From assembly GCA_035236585.1 (NCBI GenBank), contig CP141132.1:45945880-46009879 (forward strand): 64,000 nt of DNA, given 5' to 3'. The DNA comes from Warburgia ugandensis (lineage: Eukaryota > Streptophyta > Magnoliopsida > Canellales > Canellaceae). Shown one piece after another: positions 35,127 to 45,933 of the stretch. Each line of letters opens with the position of its first letter. The stretch's first letter is position 1. The position numbers and the translations under genes are program-made. The notes under the pieces are model-generated. The model was not told the origin of the DNA and did no database searches. It saw only the letters and a list, made by a program, of their open reading frames with translations.

Positions 35127-37602
35127 CTATGCGACAGTTGGTTGAGGAACATCGACCAACCTTTCTATACTCTGCAACTGATCATACGGTGCTATCTGCA
35201 TAACAACGCCAAGTAATTAAGTCATAAATTCACTGACATTCTATGAGAGGATGATAAGTTTCTGGTGTAGCTGTGAGGATAATTAATATCCTAATTTAAA
35301 AGACAACAGCTCTGCCATTAGATAAACAAAATATTAACAGAACACAAAGTTGGAAAGGAATCAGGTTGAGTATCTTAAATTTCTGCCTTATTAAAGAATC
35401 AGACATGAGGAACATTAACAAAATTCAAAGAAAGGCATTCAAAACCACAAAAAAGGAGAAACAAAATCCAGAGACAACATCTAATTTTAAATTTCAAGAA
35501 AAAAATAAACAAAGAAACCAGCAAATTTAATTTTAAGTGTGACAATTTAATTCCAACAAATTTCATGCTCTTTCCAACCAAGATGATTTCAGATACTTCA
35601 AATAAACTCACAAAACGAATGCAAATAAAGATCGAAATCATTATATCAACAAATTACTAAAACATTTTCCTTTTGTTCTTAACCCTCAAAAGTCGACACT
35701 GTTTGAAGTTTTGGAATAATTGACCATGCATGGTTCAGAGTTACGAGAGAGAAGCCTCATGATGAGTTTCATGTAATTCAGTATTCCCTCTCATGATTTA
35801 TCATAGAATGTAATCAACTCATTTAGGGCATAGACATAATGAAAATCAATCCCGGACCCGCATAGGTGGGAGCTTCATGCACCAGCGCTGCCTTTTTTTT
35901 TTGCTATAAACACTTAAAAGGTTCACTGGCGAACCTAACATAATGAAAATCAATAAAATATAACATGTAGTAGTCATTAACTAAAAGAAATAGAACAAGT
36001 ACTGATACAGTATGGAAACTCTTTGCAGTGATGCACAACAAATAAAACGGAAGTTTTACCAATAACCATCAATAAATTTGTAGCAAAGTAAGAAAAGATA
36101 TCCATTGGGAAAATTCTTGATACAAGCTAACCTGGAAATGAAGCATGTAATCAGAAAAGAATTAGGGTTAGAGATATAAGTGGCACTAGTTTTGCAATCT
36201 ATTTGCTATACGCAATGCCACTTTTCTGGAGATCATGCAATTTTCAACACTGAGATTCATGTAGGTAGAGGATAGCAAACACAGCCTGTCAGTCATGACA
36301 CCAAACATTAAGGGAAGTGGTGATCAGAAATTAGAGGCTGCTTGAAACATACTTGGATTGAAACAAAGATACATGCCATCTTTTACATTTACATCTCTGA
36401 AGAAACATCATCAAACAAGCATAAATCAAATAAAATAACAGGGTAGAGATGACAAACAATATCCAAACAAAGCTAACCTCTCATGAACCATGTCAAGGAA
36501 TCTAGGATAAAATTGTTCTGTATTAGCTAAGACCCAATCCTCAACAAGATTAAGTTCCCACTTGCACAGCATCATTTATAGTGGTTGACTGATCGATAGT
36601 AAATAAAATAACCTAAGCTTCTCAATATCAGTTGGTACCTTTCCACAAGCAATTGATATGAGACAAAATACAGAGAATAACCTAAACTAAACGTCAATAT
36701 GAAAAAAAAGCAAATTAGGACCATTTTCAGTTTATAACATCATATCATTGACATATCTAAGTCACTGATGCCCAGCCTGAGATGGAAGTGATGGTAAATG
36801 ACAGATAGCAACAGATAACCCAGTTACAAGCAGGAATTTCTAATACCTTTTACCAGAATTTCAGGTAATATTGAACATTGGACATTTATTTACACAGTTA
36901 GTTCGTTGTTTATAGTGGCCTAGTTGCACGTAATATAGAGCTCAGGGAATAATGTACAGTGCAGTAGTAGCATGTATCCCACGTGTGTCCACAATGTTGG
37001 GTCCCTCATGAAAGCTATATTTTCAGTTGCATATTGGATATTAAAGTTTCTTCAATAGCTTATGGCCACGACATAGTTGATTTTCATACAAATTAAATTA
37101 AATAAATGATAAATTAAGAAACAAAAACATAAGATAACAAATCACCTGACTAAACCCATCAGGCCATGTAATGGAAACTGCATAGTTTCCCATTGGTCGA
37201 ATATCCTCTGGCTCAATATCTTCAGGAACATCAGCAAACTGCAGCTTTTGCTCCCCTGTCCACTCATCCTGGTCAACACAATGACTAAATGTATCAAATT
37301 AATGGAACAATATTTCAATCAAAATTGTTAGAAAACAATCTCATAGAGGCAAAACAATATCCTCTAGATCACCATGGACAACAATCTTTTGGTTCCATCT
37401 ACCAGTCTAGAAGAGGAAATGGCTCATAAAAAAATAATAAGAAGAAAGACTTGTGTTTCAGGGGAAGCTCGACATACAACACTTTGAGCAGAACGGTCAT
37501 TCCGCCTCACAGTTGCAGGATGTAATGAGAACTCTTCTTCTGAATCTGGAACCTTGACCCTAATTGCTCTAACAGATTTATCATACGTCACTGCTGTTGA
37601 CA
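35127..37602 (-). CDS. HCF101: HCF101, last three coding exons (plastid Fe-S cluster scaffold/carrier)
   Basis: Three minus-strand exons join in frame: 37478-37602 (STAVTYDKSVRAIRVKVPDS to RRNDRSAQSV), 37146-37268 (DEWTGEQKLQFADVPEDIEP to ITWPDGFSQ) and 35127-35195 (IAPYDQLQSIERLVDVPQPT, VA, then TAG). Introns are GT-AG: 37269-37477 (GTATGT...CAG) and 35196-37145 (GTGATT...CAG). HCF101 is a chloroplast-stroma P-loop NTPase of the MRP/NBP35 group that delivers [4Fe-4S] clusters for photosystem I. These exons cover its C-terminal DUF971-type domain. The P-loop and cluster cysteines lie in upstream exons not found here. The exon at 37602 starts in phase 1 after a CAG acceptor, so more exons must lie upstream. 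All frames are intact, so the gene looks functional unless the upstream part is lost. Confidence 0.88.
35851..35938 (+). mobile_element. Short SINE-derived insertion with 16-bp target duplication in HCF101 intron
   Basis: CATAATGAAAATCAAT flanks the insert on both sides (35835-35850 and 35939-35954). The first half (CCCGGACCCG...GGGAGCTTCATGCACCAGCG) is the 3' part of an Au-type SINE. After a T run come about 37 bases (GCTATAAACACTTAAAAGG and on) unlike other copies in this window. It is a 5'-truncated retroposed copy, possibly with transduced 3' sequence. Confidence 0.7.
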
Positions 37603-37823
37603 CTGCAAAAGAATTGCTCATTATCCAGTAAACAGTTTAAGTAACAAAGCCAGGCAACTGTACAAATGAAGATTGCTCAAGTGATGCAAATTGTATTACA
37701 AACTGAAACCAAATGAATCAAGCTGATTTGAAACTAGATTGGAAGGAGGATTGAACAGATACACATTTTTCTCTGGATCAACCAACATTCTGTTTCCATT
37801 TATTATCATGAAATTTTAGAAGT

Positions 37824-37889
37824 GGTGGTCTGCCCCTTCCCCGGACCCCACAAATGTGGGAGCTTCGTGCACTAGGGCTGCCCTTATTT
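37824..37889 (+). mobile_element. Au-type SINE fragment (3' half)
   Basis: GGTCTGCCCCTTCCCCGGAC through GGGAGCTTCGTGCACTAGGG to CTGCCCTTATTT matches the 3' half of the full SINEs in this window (for example the complement of 38363-38430). The tRNA-like head is missing. No clear target duplication was seen. Confidence 0.75.
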
Positions 37890-38362
37890 GGTTTAGCCAG
37901 TTGTACCCGACTTACGCTAAATTAAAACCGATGACAAAGTAAAAGAACCGCATAATGGGTAGGAACATACTAACAGTGAACAAAAATGTAAAGCATCTAT
38001 TGAGCATGACTTTGTAATATGAAGAACTAGTAACTTTATTGACTAAAATCTTTAGTTATTAGTTGACTGCCAATTCTAACTTTAACTTTATTTGTCTTGT
38101 AATGCTTAGGTGTTAAAATTTTCAATGTAATATAGGATATAGAGAGAGACAGATAGATAGAAAGATTTCATGATGAAGGTGTACATCTGATTTTCTTTAT
38201 GAACCCACAGGTATTACAAGTATTTTATATTATTAATGAAAGATAAAGACATAGATATCAAATACCTTGTTGTACCAGTTCTCCAACCAGTATTAGTAAA
38301 ACTGGTGAACCAGCAAAAATAGAACCAAATTGAGTACTGATGTATACTTACATATACATATA

Positions 38363-38531
38363 AAAAAAAAAGGGCAGCCCTGGTGCATGAAGCTCCCGCC
38401 TATGCGGGGTCCAGGGAAGGGGCGGACCACAAGGGCCTAAAGTACACAGCCTTACCTTGCATTTTGCAAGAGGCTGTTTCCACGCCTTGAACCCATGACC
38501 TCAAGATCACATAGTGCCAAGGCTCCCTTTC
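38363..38531 (-). mobile_element. Full-length Au-type SINE with 20-bp target duplication
   Basis: TATACTTACATATACATATA occurs perfectly at 38343-38362 and 38532-38551. The minus strand reads from a tRNA-like head (CCTTGGCACTATGTGATCTT, GGGTTCAAGGCGTGG as B-box-like part) through GCAAAATGCAAGGTAAGGCT to a T-rich tail. It is about 170 bp and non-coding; such elements are transcribed by RNA polymerase III and copied by LINE enzymes. The perfect target duplication indicates fairly recent insertion. Confidence 0.88.
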
Positions 38532-39071
38532 TATACTTACATATACATATATCTATACTAAATAAAAGAAAATTCCCTAGGTAGACCATGGACCAATTTA
38601 GGGGAGTGACCGTTACATTTATGTATCTATTTATAATTTGTCAAAAATAATTTCAACCCAATAAAATAACAAATACATTTAGAGGGGTATTTTGTGTAAA
38701 GGGAAATTTTAGAAGGAGAAAGTGGGAAACATGCAGTTGACCATCTTGATTTGTTTCCCTAGCATTGTGAATAACTCTCTCTCCCATAAATCTGTGTGCA
38801 CATGCACATGGTGACACTTGAAAAGGAGAGAGGGAGGGAGGGAGGGAGGAACGTTTTTCCACAGTAGCACATTGTTCCATGGACCTAAGGTCCAAAGGCT
38901 GCAAGTTGGCAAGTATAGTAACCCAAGCAGGCAGGATTCAAAGAGTGCTTAAAGCTCGTGAGCGATAACAGTTTGTTCTATACCATCCCACTCTATAGAT
39001 GAGTAATGGGGCGTTGGTGTATTCTTTTCATTAAGATCCGGGTATAGAATCATTCTTTCTATTGATTCGAT

Positions 39072-39852
39072 ATGGATACGTAAACAGAATGCATCAACCA
39101 ATTAGACATTCTCCTTGTCATGAAATCGGAAGGATTTAAAATTAGCCGAACTAAGACAGAATATATGGAATGTAATTTTAGCAAGGAGAGTAGAAGTGGA
39201 ACACCAGTCAAGATTGATAACCAAGAGGTCCCCATGAGAAACCACTTTCGATACTTAGGATCATTGATCCATGAGAGTGGAGAGACTGAGAGAGAGGTTA
39301 CCCAGAGAATCCAAGCGGGTTGGAACAAATGGAGATGTGCATTGGGTGTTTTATGTGATCAGTGGGTGCCACTCAAACTAAAGGGAAAATTCTATAGGAT
39401 GGCTATAAGGCCGGCCATGCTCTATGGATCAGAGTGTTGGGCAGTTAAGGAACATCATGCTCATAAGATGAGTGTCGCAGAAATGAGAATGTTGAGATGG
39501 ATGAGTGGTAAGACAAGAAAGGATAGAATTAGAAATAAAAATATTAGAGGAAATTTAGGGATAGCACTAATAGGTAATAGGATGAGGGAGATTAGACTTA
39601 CATGGTTTGGACATGTTCAAAGGAGACCAACAACGGCACTAGTTAGAAGGAGTGAGGCAATACAAGTTGAAGGTTCTAAAAGGGCAATGGGGAAGGCCCA
39701 AAAGAACGTGGATAGAAGTGGTGAGGAAAGACTTAAAAACTTTGGGACTAAATGAAACCATGGTATTTAATAGAGTGGAATGGAGGAATAAGATTCATGT
39801 GGCCGACCCCTAATTGGGATAAGGTCTTGATGATGATGATGATGATGATGAT
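39072..39852 (+). mobile_element. 5'-truncated RTE-type LINE (C-terminal ORF end and GAT tail)
   Basis: The frame at 39120-39755 carries the end of an RTE-clade reverse transcriptase protein (FKISRTKTEYMECNFSKES, then FRYLGSLIHESGETEREVTQ, AMLYGSECWAVKEHH, MRMLRWMSGKTRKDRIRN). It ends in GGCCGACCCCTAATTGGGAT and a GAT repeat (39829-39852), the typical RTE tail. It matches the minus-strand copies at 48226-51781 and 59456-64000. TTGATTCGAT at 39062-39071 and 39853-39862 may be the target duplication. The sequence before 39120 is not clearly LINE-derived, so the left edge is uncertain. Confidence 0.82.
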
Positions 39853-40024
39853 TTGATTCGATCCCTTGAATTGTGAGGAACCCTTACCTTACATAGAACA
39901 ACTCATGGGTTCCTATATCCAAATTTGATTTGACCTGTACTACCCTGAGTGGATCCTCCCCAAAAAGAATAATGGGGAAATGATTCCAATTCAAGGGACC
40001 AGCTGGCCATTCACAAGCACGCAC

Positions 40025-40240
40025 TAATGAGGAAATGAAATATGGAATTGGCACAATATCGCGACTCGGAACTTGATGCAATGACTTAGGCATTACCCAA
40101 TAGAGGTGATATGCTTACAAAGTGCACAAACAACCACAATATGAACCACTTCCAATTGAAGAACAAATTCTAGTCATTTATGCAGCTATCAAGGGCTTCT
40201 ATGATCGAATACCACCAACCAATGACGATCCTATCCTAAA
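40025..40240 (+). pseudogene. Mitochondrial atp1-like fragment (nuclear mitochondrial DNA)
   Basis: The sequence near 40125-40220 reads QPQYEPLPIEEQILVIYAAI then KGFYDRIPP, the C-terminal region of mitochondrial F1-ATPase alpha. Upstream pieces in shifted frames (LAQYR, SELDAMT, NRGDMLTK) also fit. Frames are broken and the rest of the gene is missing, so it is a decayed transfer and not a working gene. Confidence 0.6.
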
Positions 40241-41139
40241 GTAGTAGTAGGAGGAGTCGGTCTACTTTGAAGATCAGGGAAGAAATCAGACAATTATGCC
40301 ATTTCCATAGAAGTCACGACATAATCCAAAGGTTGCCTTTATCAATCCAAAACTTTGTCAACTTCCAGTTCCCTGAAAGCTTCCCCAACACGAGGAAGGA
40401 GGCAATAGGAAGAGGCATTCTGGGAGAGGAGCTACCACTTATAGAATGCCAATTGCAACAAAATCTTTCCAGTTACCAAGTAGAGTCTCACAAAATCTTC
40501 CCTCTTTGCCTTCAATTATATCTAAAAATGACTTGTAAATTTTATTATGATCATCCCTCATTGGTTGCCCGCCCTATTTCTCGATATGAGAGGGGAATGA
40601 CTGGTATAGTGGAAAGGAATTAGTTGACTGATCGACATGAGGAGTAAAACGAAATTTGAAGAGATGGGCTTACTCTCACAACGGAAACGAAGACAACACT
40701 GGTTATTGCACCAAAAGCTTCTGCGCATGAAACTAAATCTCTGACATCAGGCATTCAGTCACAACTTGCATTCATTAATTCGAACACAACAACCAAGTTT
40801 GCTGCTGCCATCCTTCTTCGCTAATAATTAGATTTTCTTTTTCCCTTCTTTCTATAGTGGAGATAGTTGCACGTAATGACAGATCACGGCCATATAATTA
40901 AAAGCTTGTGGTAAAACTAGGTTTCATTCAAGTGCCGACACAAGGTCTAGCGCAGTCTAGTCAGCGCATTTGTTTTGGGACTAATAAGATGGCAAGGGGG
41001 GAGCAGCAAGAGGGCGGTGATGCATAGGTTCAAATATTGTCACCTTGATGTGGCGAGTGGTAGGAGGTGCATTGGAAATAAGATCGAGAATGGAATAGCA
41101 TTCGATAGCCTTCCCAGAACCAATGGGCGGCAAGCGAGG
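40241..41139. other. Unassigned, probably organelle-derived mosaic
   Basis: No supported gene. The frame at 40267-40623 has no family signature that I recognise. The stretch near 40881-40950 (GACAGATCACGGCCATATAA) has an organelle-like look and the neighbours are organelle fragments, but I cannot place it. Confidence 0.35.
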
Positions 41140-41500
41140 ACATGACAAGAGAATGAAAAGTGTGAGGGTCTTGTCCGAGGTCTTATCAATACACAATTGT
41201 ATAACTTCCTAGGAATTTTAATTGCACTTATACTCATCACTGTAGGAATTGGTTTCAAGCTTTCCCCAGCCCTTTTCATCAATGGACTTCTACCAACCAC
41301 GAGATCAAAGGAAGGAACAGACATGACAAGAGAATGAAAAGTGTGAGGGTCTTGTCCGAGGTCTTATCAATACACAATTGTATAACTTCCTAGGAATTTT
41401 AATTGCACTTATACTCATCACTGTAGGAATTGGTTTCAAGCTTTCCCCAGCCCTTTTCATCAATGGACTTCTACCAACCACGAGATCAAAGGAAGGAACA
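41140..41500 (+). pseudogene. Plastid ndhB fragment in two perfect 181-bp tandem copies
   Basis: Units 41140-41320 and 41321-41500 appear identical. Each encodes [20 protein letters not shown], a membrane segment of the chloroplast NADH dehydrogenase-like subunit NdhB, in one frame and then degenerates. Only a small part of the gene is present, so this is nuclear plastid DNA. The lack of differences between units means the local duplication is much younger than the transfer. Confidence 0.72.
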
Positions 41501-41814
41501 CTATATCACTCAATATGAATGAGAGCTGGACTAACGCTCTCACGCATGCAGAAAGGGGTAAGGAAGGATAAAAGTGTGGATCAAGAGTGATATTGATACA
41601 GGTGCTCTTGCCATTCGAAGAAAGGGAGGATCTAGACAACCTAGATGAAACAAAAGAGATCCAAATGAATGGAAAGAAAATAATAAGTTACTAAAAAGAT
41701 TGATACATAAGAAAAATACACGAAGAGATAAGAAGATATCGACCACCCCCTAGATATTTAATCCCCTTGACTTTGCTATAGTAAGGAGTAAGGAGTAAGA
41801 GGAAGAAGGGGGAA

Positions 41815-41990
41815 CAAGCACACTTGGAGAGTGCAGTACAATGGAGAGTTATATGCTGTGTTTGAGAAGGATGAATTGCTCCTGAAAAAGAATCTATTGA
41901 TTCTCTCCCAATTGGTTGGATCATAGGTGCAATGATTTACTTCAGGACTAGGTCCCTAGTTCAAGTCCAAGTTGGCCCAGCTATGCCAGG
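41815..41990 (+). pseudogene. Plastid trnI-GAU intron end and 3' exon fragment
   Basis: AATCTATTGATTCTCTCCCA and GGTGCAATGATTTACTTCA, then TAGTTCAAGTCCAAGTTGGC CCAGCTATGCC (41956-41987), match the 3' end of the chloroplast trnI-GAU intron and exon 2 with substitutions. The 5' exon and anticodon arm are absent, so it cannot give a tRNA. It comes from the plastid inverted repeat, like the flanking ndhB and ycf2 pieces. The gap 41501-41814 holds no recognised gene. Confidence 0.6.
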
Positions 41991-42296
41991 TAAATGTGCA
42001 TGGATAGTGCAAGACAAGCAAGGTGATATTATGCGCAGTTTCTCTTTGGGCAACCAATATGTCTATATTGCTTCTAGTAGAAAGTATCTATGTAATTAGA
42101 GAATGACTTCCTCTTTAAACTAACAAGCCAATTCTGGTGCATGAGATGTGGTTCGGTTACTCTCTCTTGTAGTTCCTATTGCACCTTAGCCCGTGGATTG
42201 AGAGAGAGAAAAGGAAATCAAGCCAAAAGAGGAGGGCAATGCACCTTCCTCTAATCGGAATACAATCCAAAGACCAATCCCCAATCCCCACTATCC

Positions 42297-42896
42297 AATT
42301 CATCCTTCGAAACTATTTGATGAAATAGGATGAATTGGGATGGTATTTTGTAAATATGTAATTATCTTGAATATATCAACCATTTCTTTCGTTTCCAATT
42401 GCCTACATTGAACAAAAGAAAGATCTTGTTGTCTCTTCAACAATTTCTGATCTCTATTGGACCTCTCAGTAGGATTCCAACCCAGATGAAGTTTTGACCA
42501 TCTGTCAAAGAAAAAAGAACGAATTGATCTTGTAGGATTCCCAAAAGATTCTTCGATTTCCACGTCCCATGAATAGCCGAGACATTGAGAAATATCCAAA
42601 AAGGCATTTTGGGAATCGATCTGATTCTATCTCTGTTCGTTCCATTTGAATAAGGAAGGATCCCAAAGAATTGATCTTTCTTTTAGTTGCTAAATATCTA
42701 TTTGATTGATCAATGTGAAATATTCCAAATTCCCATTACTAATGGAATCAAAATGATCTTTGGATTGATTAGACAATTCTTTCAATTGGCTAGAACCCGC
42801 TACTTGAACAAAAATAGATCCGAAATCCCTCATCTTATTAATAGAACTCGCAAAATTCTTGCCCAGCAAAAGCAAGCGAAGGACTAGGACTGTCAA
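42297..42896 (-). pseudogene. Plastid ycf2 fragment (nuclear plastid DNA)
   Basis: Two minus-strand frames in colinear order match Ycf2: 42896-42690 ([20 protein letters not shown]) and 42599-42300 ([20 protein letters not shown], then [20 protein letters not shown]). Ycf2 is a very large plastid AAA-type protein; only about 200 of more than 2,000 residues are here, with a frameshift between the frames. It is inactive transferred DNA. Confidence 0.85.
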
Positions 42897-42899
42897 TAC

Positions 42900-43588
42900 T
42901 AGATTTTCAAAATCTACGGGTTCCCTAAAAAACTTGAAATTTGTTCTTAAAAAATCTGGGTGTGGCCCAACCTAGTACCAATATAAATAAAGAAAGCCTC
43001 ACTTATGACTGAGTCTTGAATTAGATTAGGCAGGCTCATGGGGAATCAAAATAAGCATTGTCAAAGGACTAAAGATACTTTGCGTCTAGACTCACGAGAG
43101 TTTTTGAGTGCTTAGGCAATCAATCAATCTTAGGTCGGGTGGGTGATTGGCTTTTCTCTTATGGATCTTATAGAATAGGCAACCAACTTTAAAAGTAAAT
43201 ACCTATGAGCTAGCAGCAACCTAATATGGTCTAAGATTGGCTGCATGTCTATCTAGTCTCAGGGGGAGAAGCATCATCCAGGTACAGTTTCATCTCTATA
43301 TGCTGCTAAGCGAGCTGGGATAGACAAGATATTAATTAAAACTTGACCAGATTTCATCTATGGTTCATATCTGGATATACATACATTTCCACAAATAAAT
43401 TGCCCAAGGCTAATTATTGTGGATGTCTTCTCACAATAATCGTGCTGGAGAAAGTACCAATTCAAATTGAATGGATGAAAAATGATGCAGCTACATGGAT
43501 AGGGATTATAAATTCTCCCATTTTCATCCATTAAATAATATTCCAATACTTGGAAAGCCAATTTTATATTGTCAAGTAGTAAATATTT
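42900..43588. other. No recognised feature
   Basis: AT-rich sequence without a supported gene. It could be further decayed organelle or retroelement DNA; nothing specific is visible. Confidence 0.3.
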
Positions 43589-43607
43589 ATTTAACAAGAT
43601 CTGATCA

Positions 43608-43780
43608 AAAGTGCAGCCTCAGTGCACGAAGCTCCCATGTATTCAAGGTCTGAGGAATGGGCAGACCACAAGGGTCACGCAGCTTGTCCTTGCATTTTGC
43701 AAGAGGCTATTTCCACGCTTTGAACCCATGACCTCAAGGTCACACGATGACAACTCTACTGTTACACCAAGCTCTCCTTC
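43608..43780 (-). mobile_element. Full-length Au-type SINE with 19-bp target duplication
   Basis: ATTTAACAAGATCTGATCA (43589-43607) recurs with one difference at 43781-43799. The minus strand carries the tRNA-like head (GCTTGGTGTAACAGTAGAGT, then GTGACCTTGAGGTCATGGGT), the CTCTTGCAAAATGCAAGGAC block and the 3' part ending GGGAGCTTCGTGCACTGAGG. Non-coding. Confidence 0.87.
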
Positions 43781-43799
43781 ATTTAACAAGATCTAATCA

Positions 43800-44880
43800 T
43801 GAGTTATTAAATAGTAAGATGCATAAAAATTCACAATTTTAAGTACAATCCCAAGGGACCCAGCGAATTCCTAATGGGAAACATAGGATACTCTTTCATT
43901 TGACTTGATTCTTTTGTTACATTGTAAAATTCAGAACCATTCAATGGACCAATTCTTTTTTCCTTAGTTCTCTCATGTTATATTTAGTCGTTTCACGCAT
44001 GTGCTCTGTCCAAATTCACTTGCTTCTCCTACTTATTTATATCCCTTCTCCTTCATTCTGAACTTGATTTGCAATTCTTGGCTGACTACGGTTCGTTACG
44101 TCGATCACCCTCTAGCATAGCTTTTGGCTAGGTCCAATTCTTTAAGTCTCATGAAACTCAAGGTTCATTTTACTCTTCTTCATGGCATTGGAAAAAATGA
44201 ACTGATAAGTTTGATTCCTGCATGTGATTCTCCATTGCTGGCAGGAATCCACTCCTCACAAGTTTCATCATGCTGTTGCACCATGAAATTATCAATACTA
44301 ACCTTTTATGTGAATATATAAAAGAACTCAAATTTGTTAGTAAAATTCAAACCCGTTTCTAGCAAATCATAGATCTAAATAAGATGGGTAATAGCATCGT
44401 TGTGGAAAGTAGATAGCACGCTCTCCACCAAGTATACATCTGCATATTATGGTAGAAATATCTTGAATGGAGAGATCCTTCTTTTGTGTCTCAAGTGATA
44501 ATGATCTTTGAAAAGCTAAGTACCACTTCCATGCTTTTGGTTCTTTTGCATATGAAACTTTGGCAAGCTCTTGATTCTTCATTAGATTCTCAAACAGTTT
44601 TGTGCTTGTAACTTCAACATTTTAACGCTTTCTTCTTTCTATCAAAGTTCCTTCAACAAGGAACTACTTAAGAAGTCTTCATCACTAAGATACTTATCAA
44701 AGATAAGTCCTTTATCAAAAACCTGATCATCCAATTATAGAATAGATGATGATGGACTAATATCAAATCTCTCAGATGTTGAGATATCAAAACAATGGAA
44801 GTGTCCTCTTGCAAATCATCAACAATAGATTCATTATTTGCCTCAATATCTGAATGTGCAGTATATAAAACTTCTACACA
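43800..44880. other. Unassigned; possibly downstream remains of the minus-strand Gypsy element
   Basis: Short frames only. The right part (about 44600-44880) may continue the region after the protease at 44880-45420, but no reverse transcriptase motif is visible. Confidence 0.3.
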
Positions 44881-45420
44881 AGATTCATCTTTTTATTAGC
44901 TACAAAAGTGGATTACTTTTGAAGATTTTGAAATGACCTCAAGTTTTAAAGGTGCAAGAATTATCTTTTCACCAAGGAACATAAAATAATAAGCATTTTT
45001 GAACTCATCATGTTGGGCTCTTCTATCAAACTGCGATGGTCTTCCCAACAACAAGCAACATACGTCCATGCATCAGTACAACATCACACCAAATCTTATC
45101 TTTATACCAATTGCCAATAGAAAATGAAACAAGATGTTTACGGGTTACCTTGAATTGACATCCCTTGTTCAGTCACCTAAGTTTGTAAGGTTGAAATTTT
45201 GGCTCCGTATTTAGTTTTTAACTTGTTGAGTAATCTAGTTGAGGCCACATTCTCGCATGCCCCACTATCTATGATCATATTACGTACCTTTCCTTTTGAA
45301 GTTTATCGCATATGGAAGCTAGTGTAGTGTAGCCAGCCATCATCTTTGTGAATGCGCTCAATGTACAAGCCCTTGAAATTTAAAGCATTTCCATGTTGCG
45401 GTTTGGACAGTCTAAGGCTG
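44880..45420 (-). pseudogene. Protease region of an older minus-strand Ty3/Gypsy element
   Basis: The minus strand reads RNMIIDSGACENVASTRLLN near 45285-45225 (catalytic DSG), then FKVTRKHLVSFSIGNWYKD, LVGRPSQFDRRAQHDEF and FLGEKIILAPLKLE near 44940, with stops in between. This is a retropepsin and the sequence following it. Its Gag lies at 54539-55260, on the other side of a 9-kb nested element, so one old element was split in two. Downstream pol domains are lost. Confidence 0.7.
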
Positions 45421-45459
45421 TATGTACAAGCCCTTGAAATTTAAAGCATCTCCATGTTG
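45361..45459 (+). repeat. 61-bp-period tandem duplication
   Basis: ATGTACAAGCCCTTGAAATT and the following bases to CCATGTTG (45361-45398) recur with one mismatch at 45422-45459. It lies at the edge of the old protease fragment. Confidence 0.85.
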
Positions 45460-45531
45460 TAGATCTAGAGGACGCTGGCTGCTTATTACCATCACTCTTT
45501 ATTTAATTTTGTTGAGTTTTATTTGGCATCC

Positions 45532-45933
45532 TGATGGAGCTACTGGTCTAAACTTCTGCTACAACACCAGTAAAGAAGAGAATTCCAAGCTAGAGTTTAT
45601 TTATATGATGAATTCAAATACAGTATGGAAATTGGCAACCCAATTACAAAGGAAACTTAGAAAAAAGAACAGAAGGGCCAAGAACATAGGTCCTTCCCAG
45701 TCTCTCCCACTCTCCAATCCCTGGAGCCCTCTTTCTTCCTGTGTACCTCCCCCTCTGCTTCCCTTCCCTTCCCTTTTTCACCCCCCTTCCTTAACCATGT
45801 AATCACCTGCTTGTTATCCGTATAACAACTTGATTCCCCTCAATCATCTACCAATAGACTCATGTAACAACCCTCTTTCTGCAGTAACTGCCTTCTTCTT
45901 CTAGAATAGGTATGATATATTGGTGATGTAACA
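45532..45933 (-). repeat. 3' LTR of the chromovirus (402 bp)
   Basis: On the + strand it runs from TGATGGAGC to GATGTAACA. It matches 54138-54533 with small indels, for example the extra AACT near 45655. On the minus strand it follows the polypurine tract. Confidence 0.9.

Noticed and set aside
34949-35203. 84-codon + strand ORF
   Set aside because: It is antisense to the HCF101 last exon and 3' region, which have a convincing protein match and splice sites.
39829-39852. Independent GAT microsatellite
   Set aside because: It is the 3' tail of the truncated RTE LINE, as in the copies at 48226 and 59463.
40267-40623. 118-codon + strand ORF
   Set aside because: No recognised family and surrounded by decayed organelle fragments; kept only as unassigned sequence.
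41940-41990. Possible functional tRNA gene
   Set aside because: Only the 3' exon of plastid trnI-GAU is present, with substitutions and no anticodon half.
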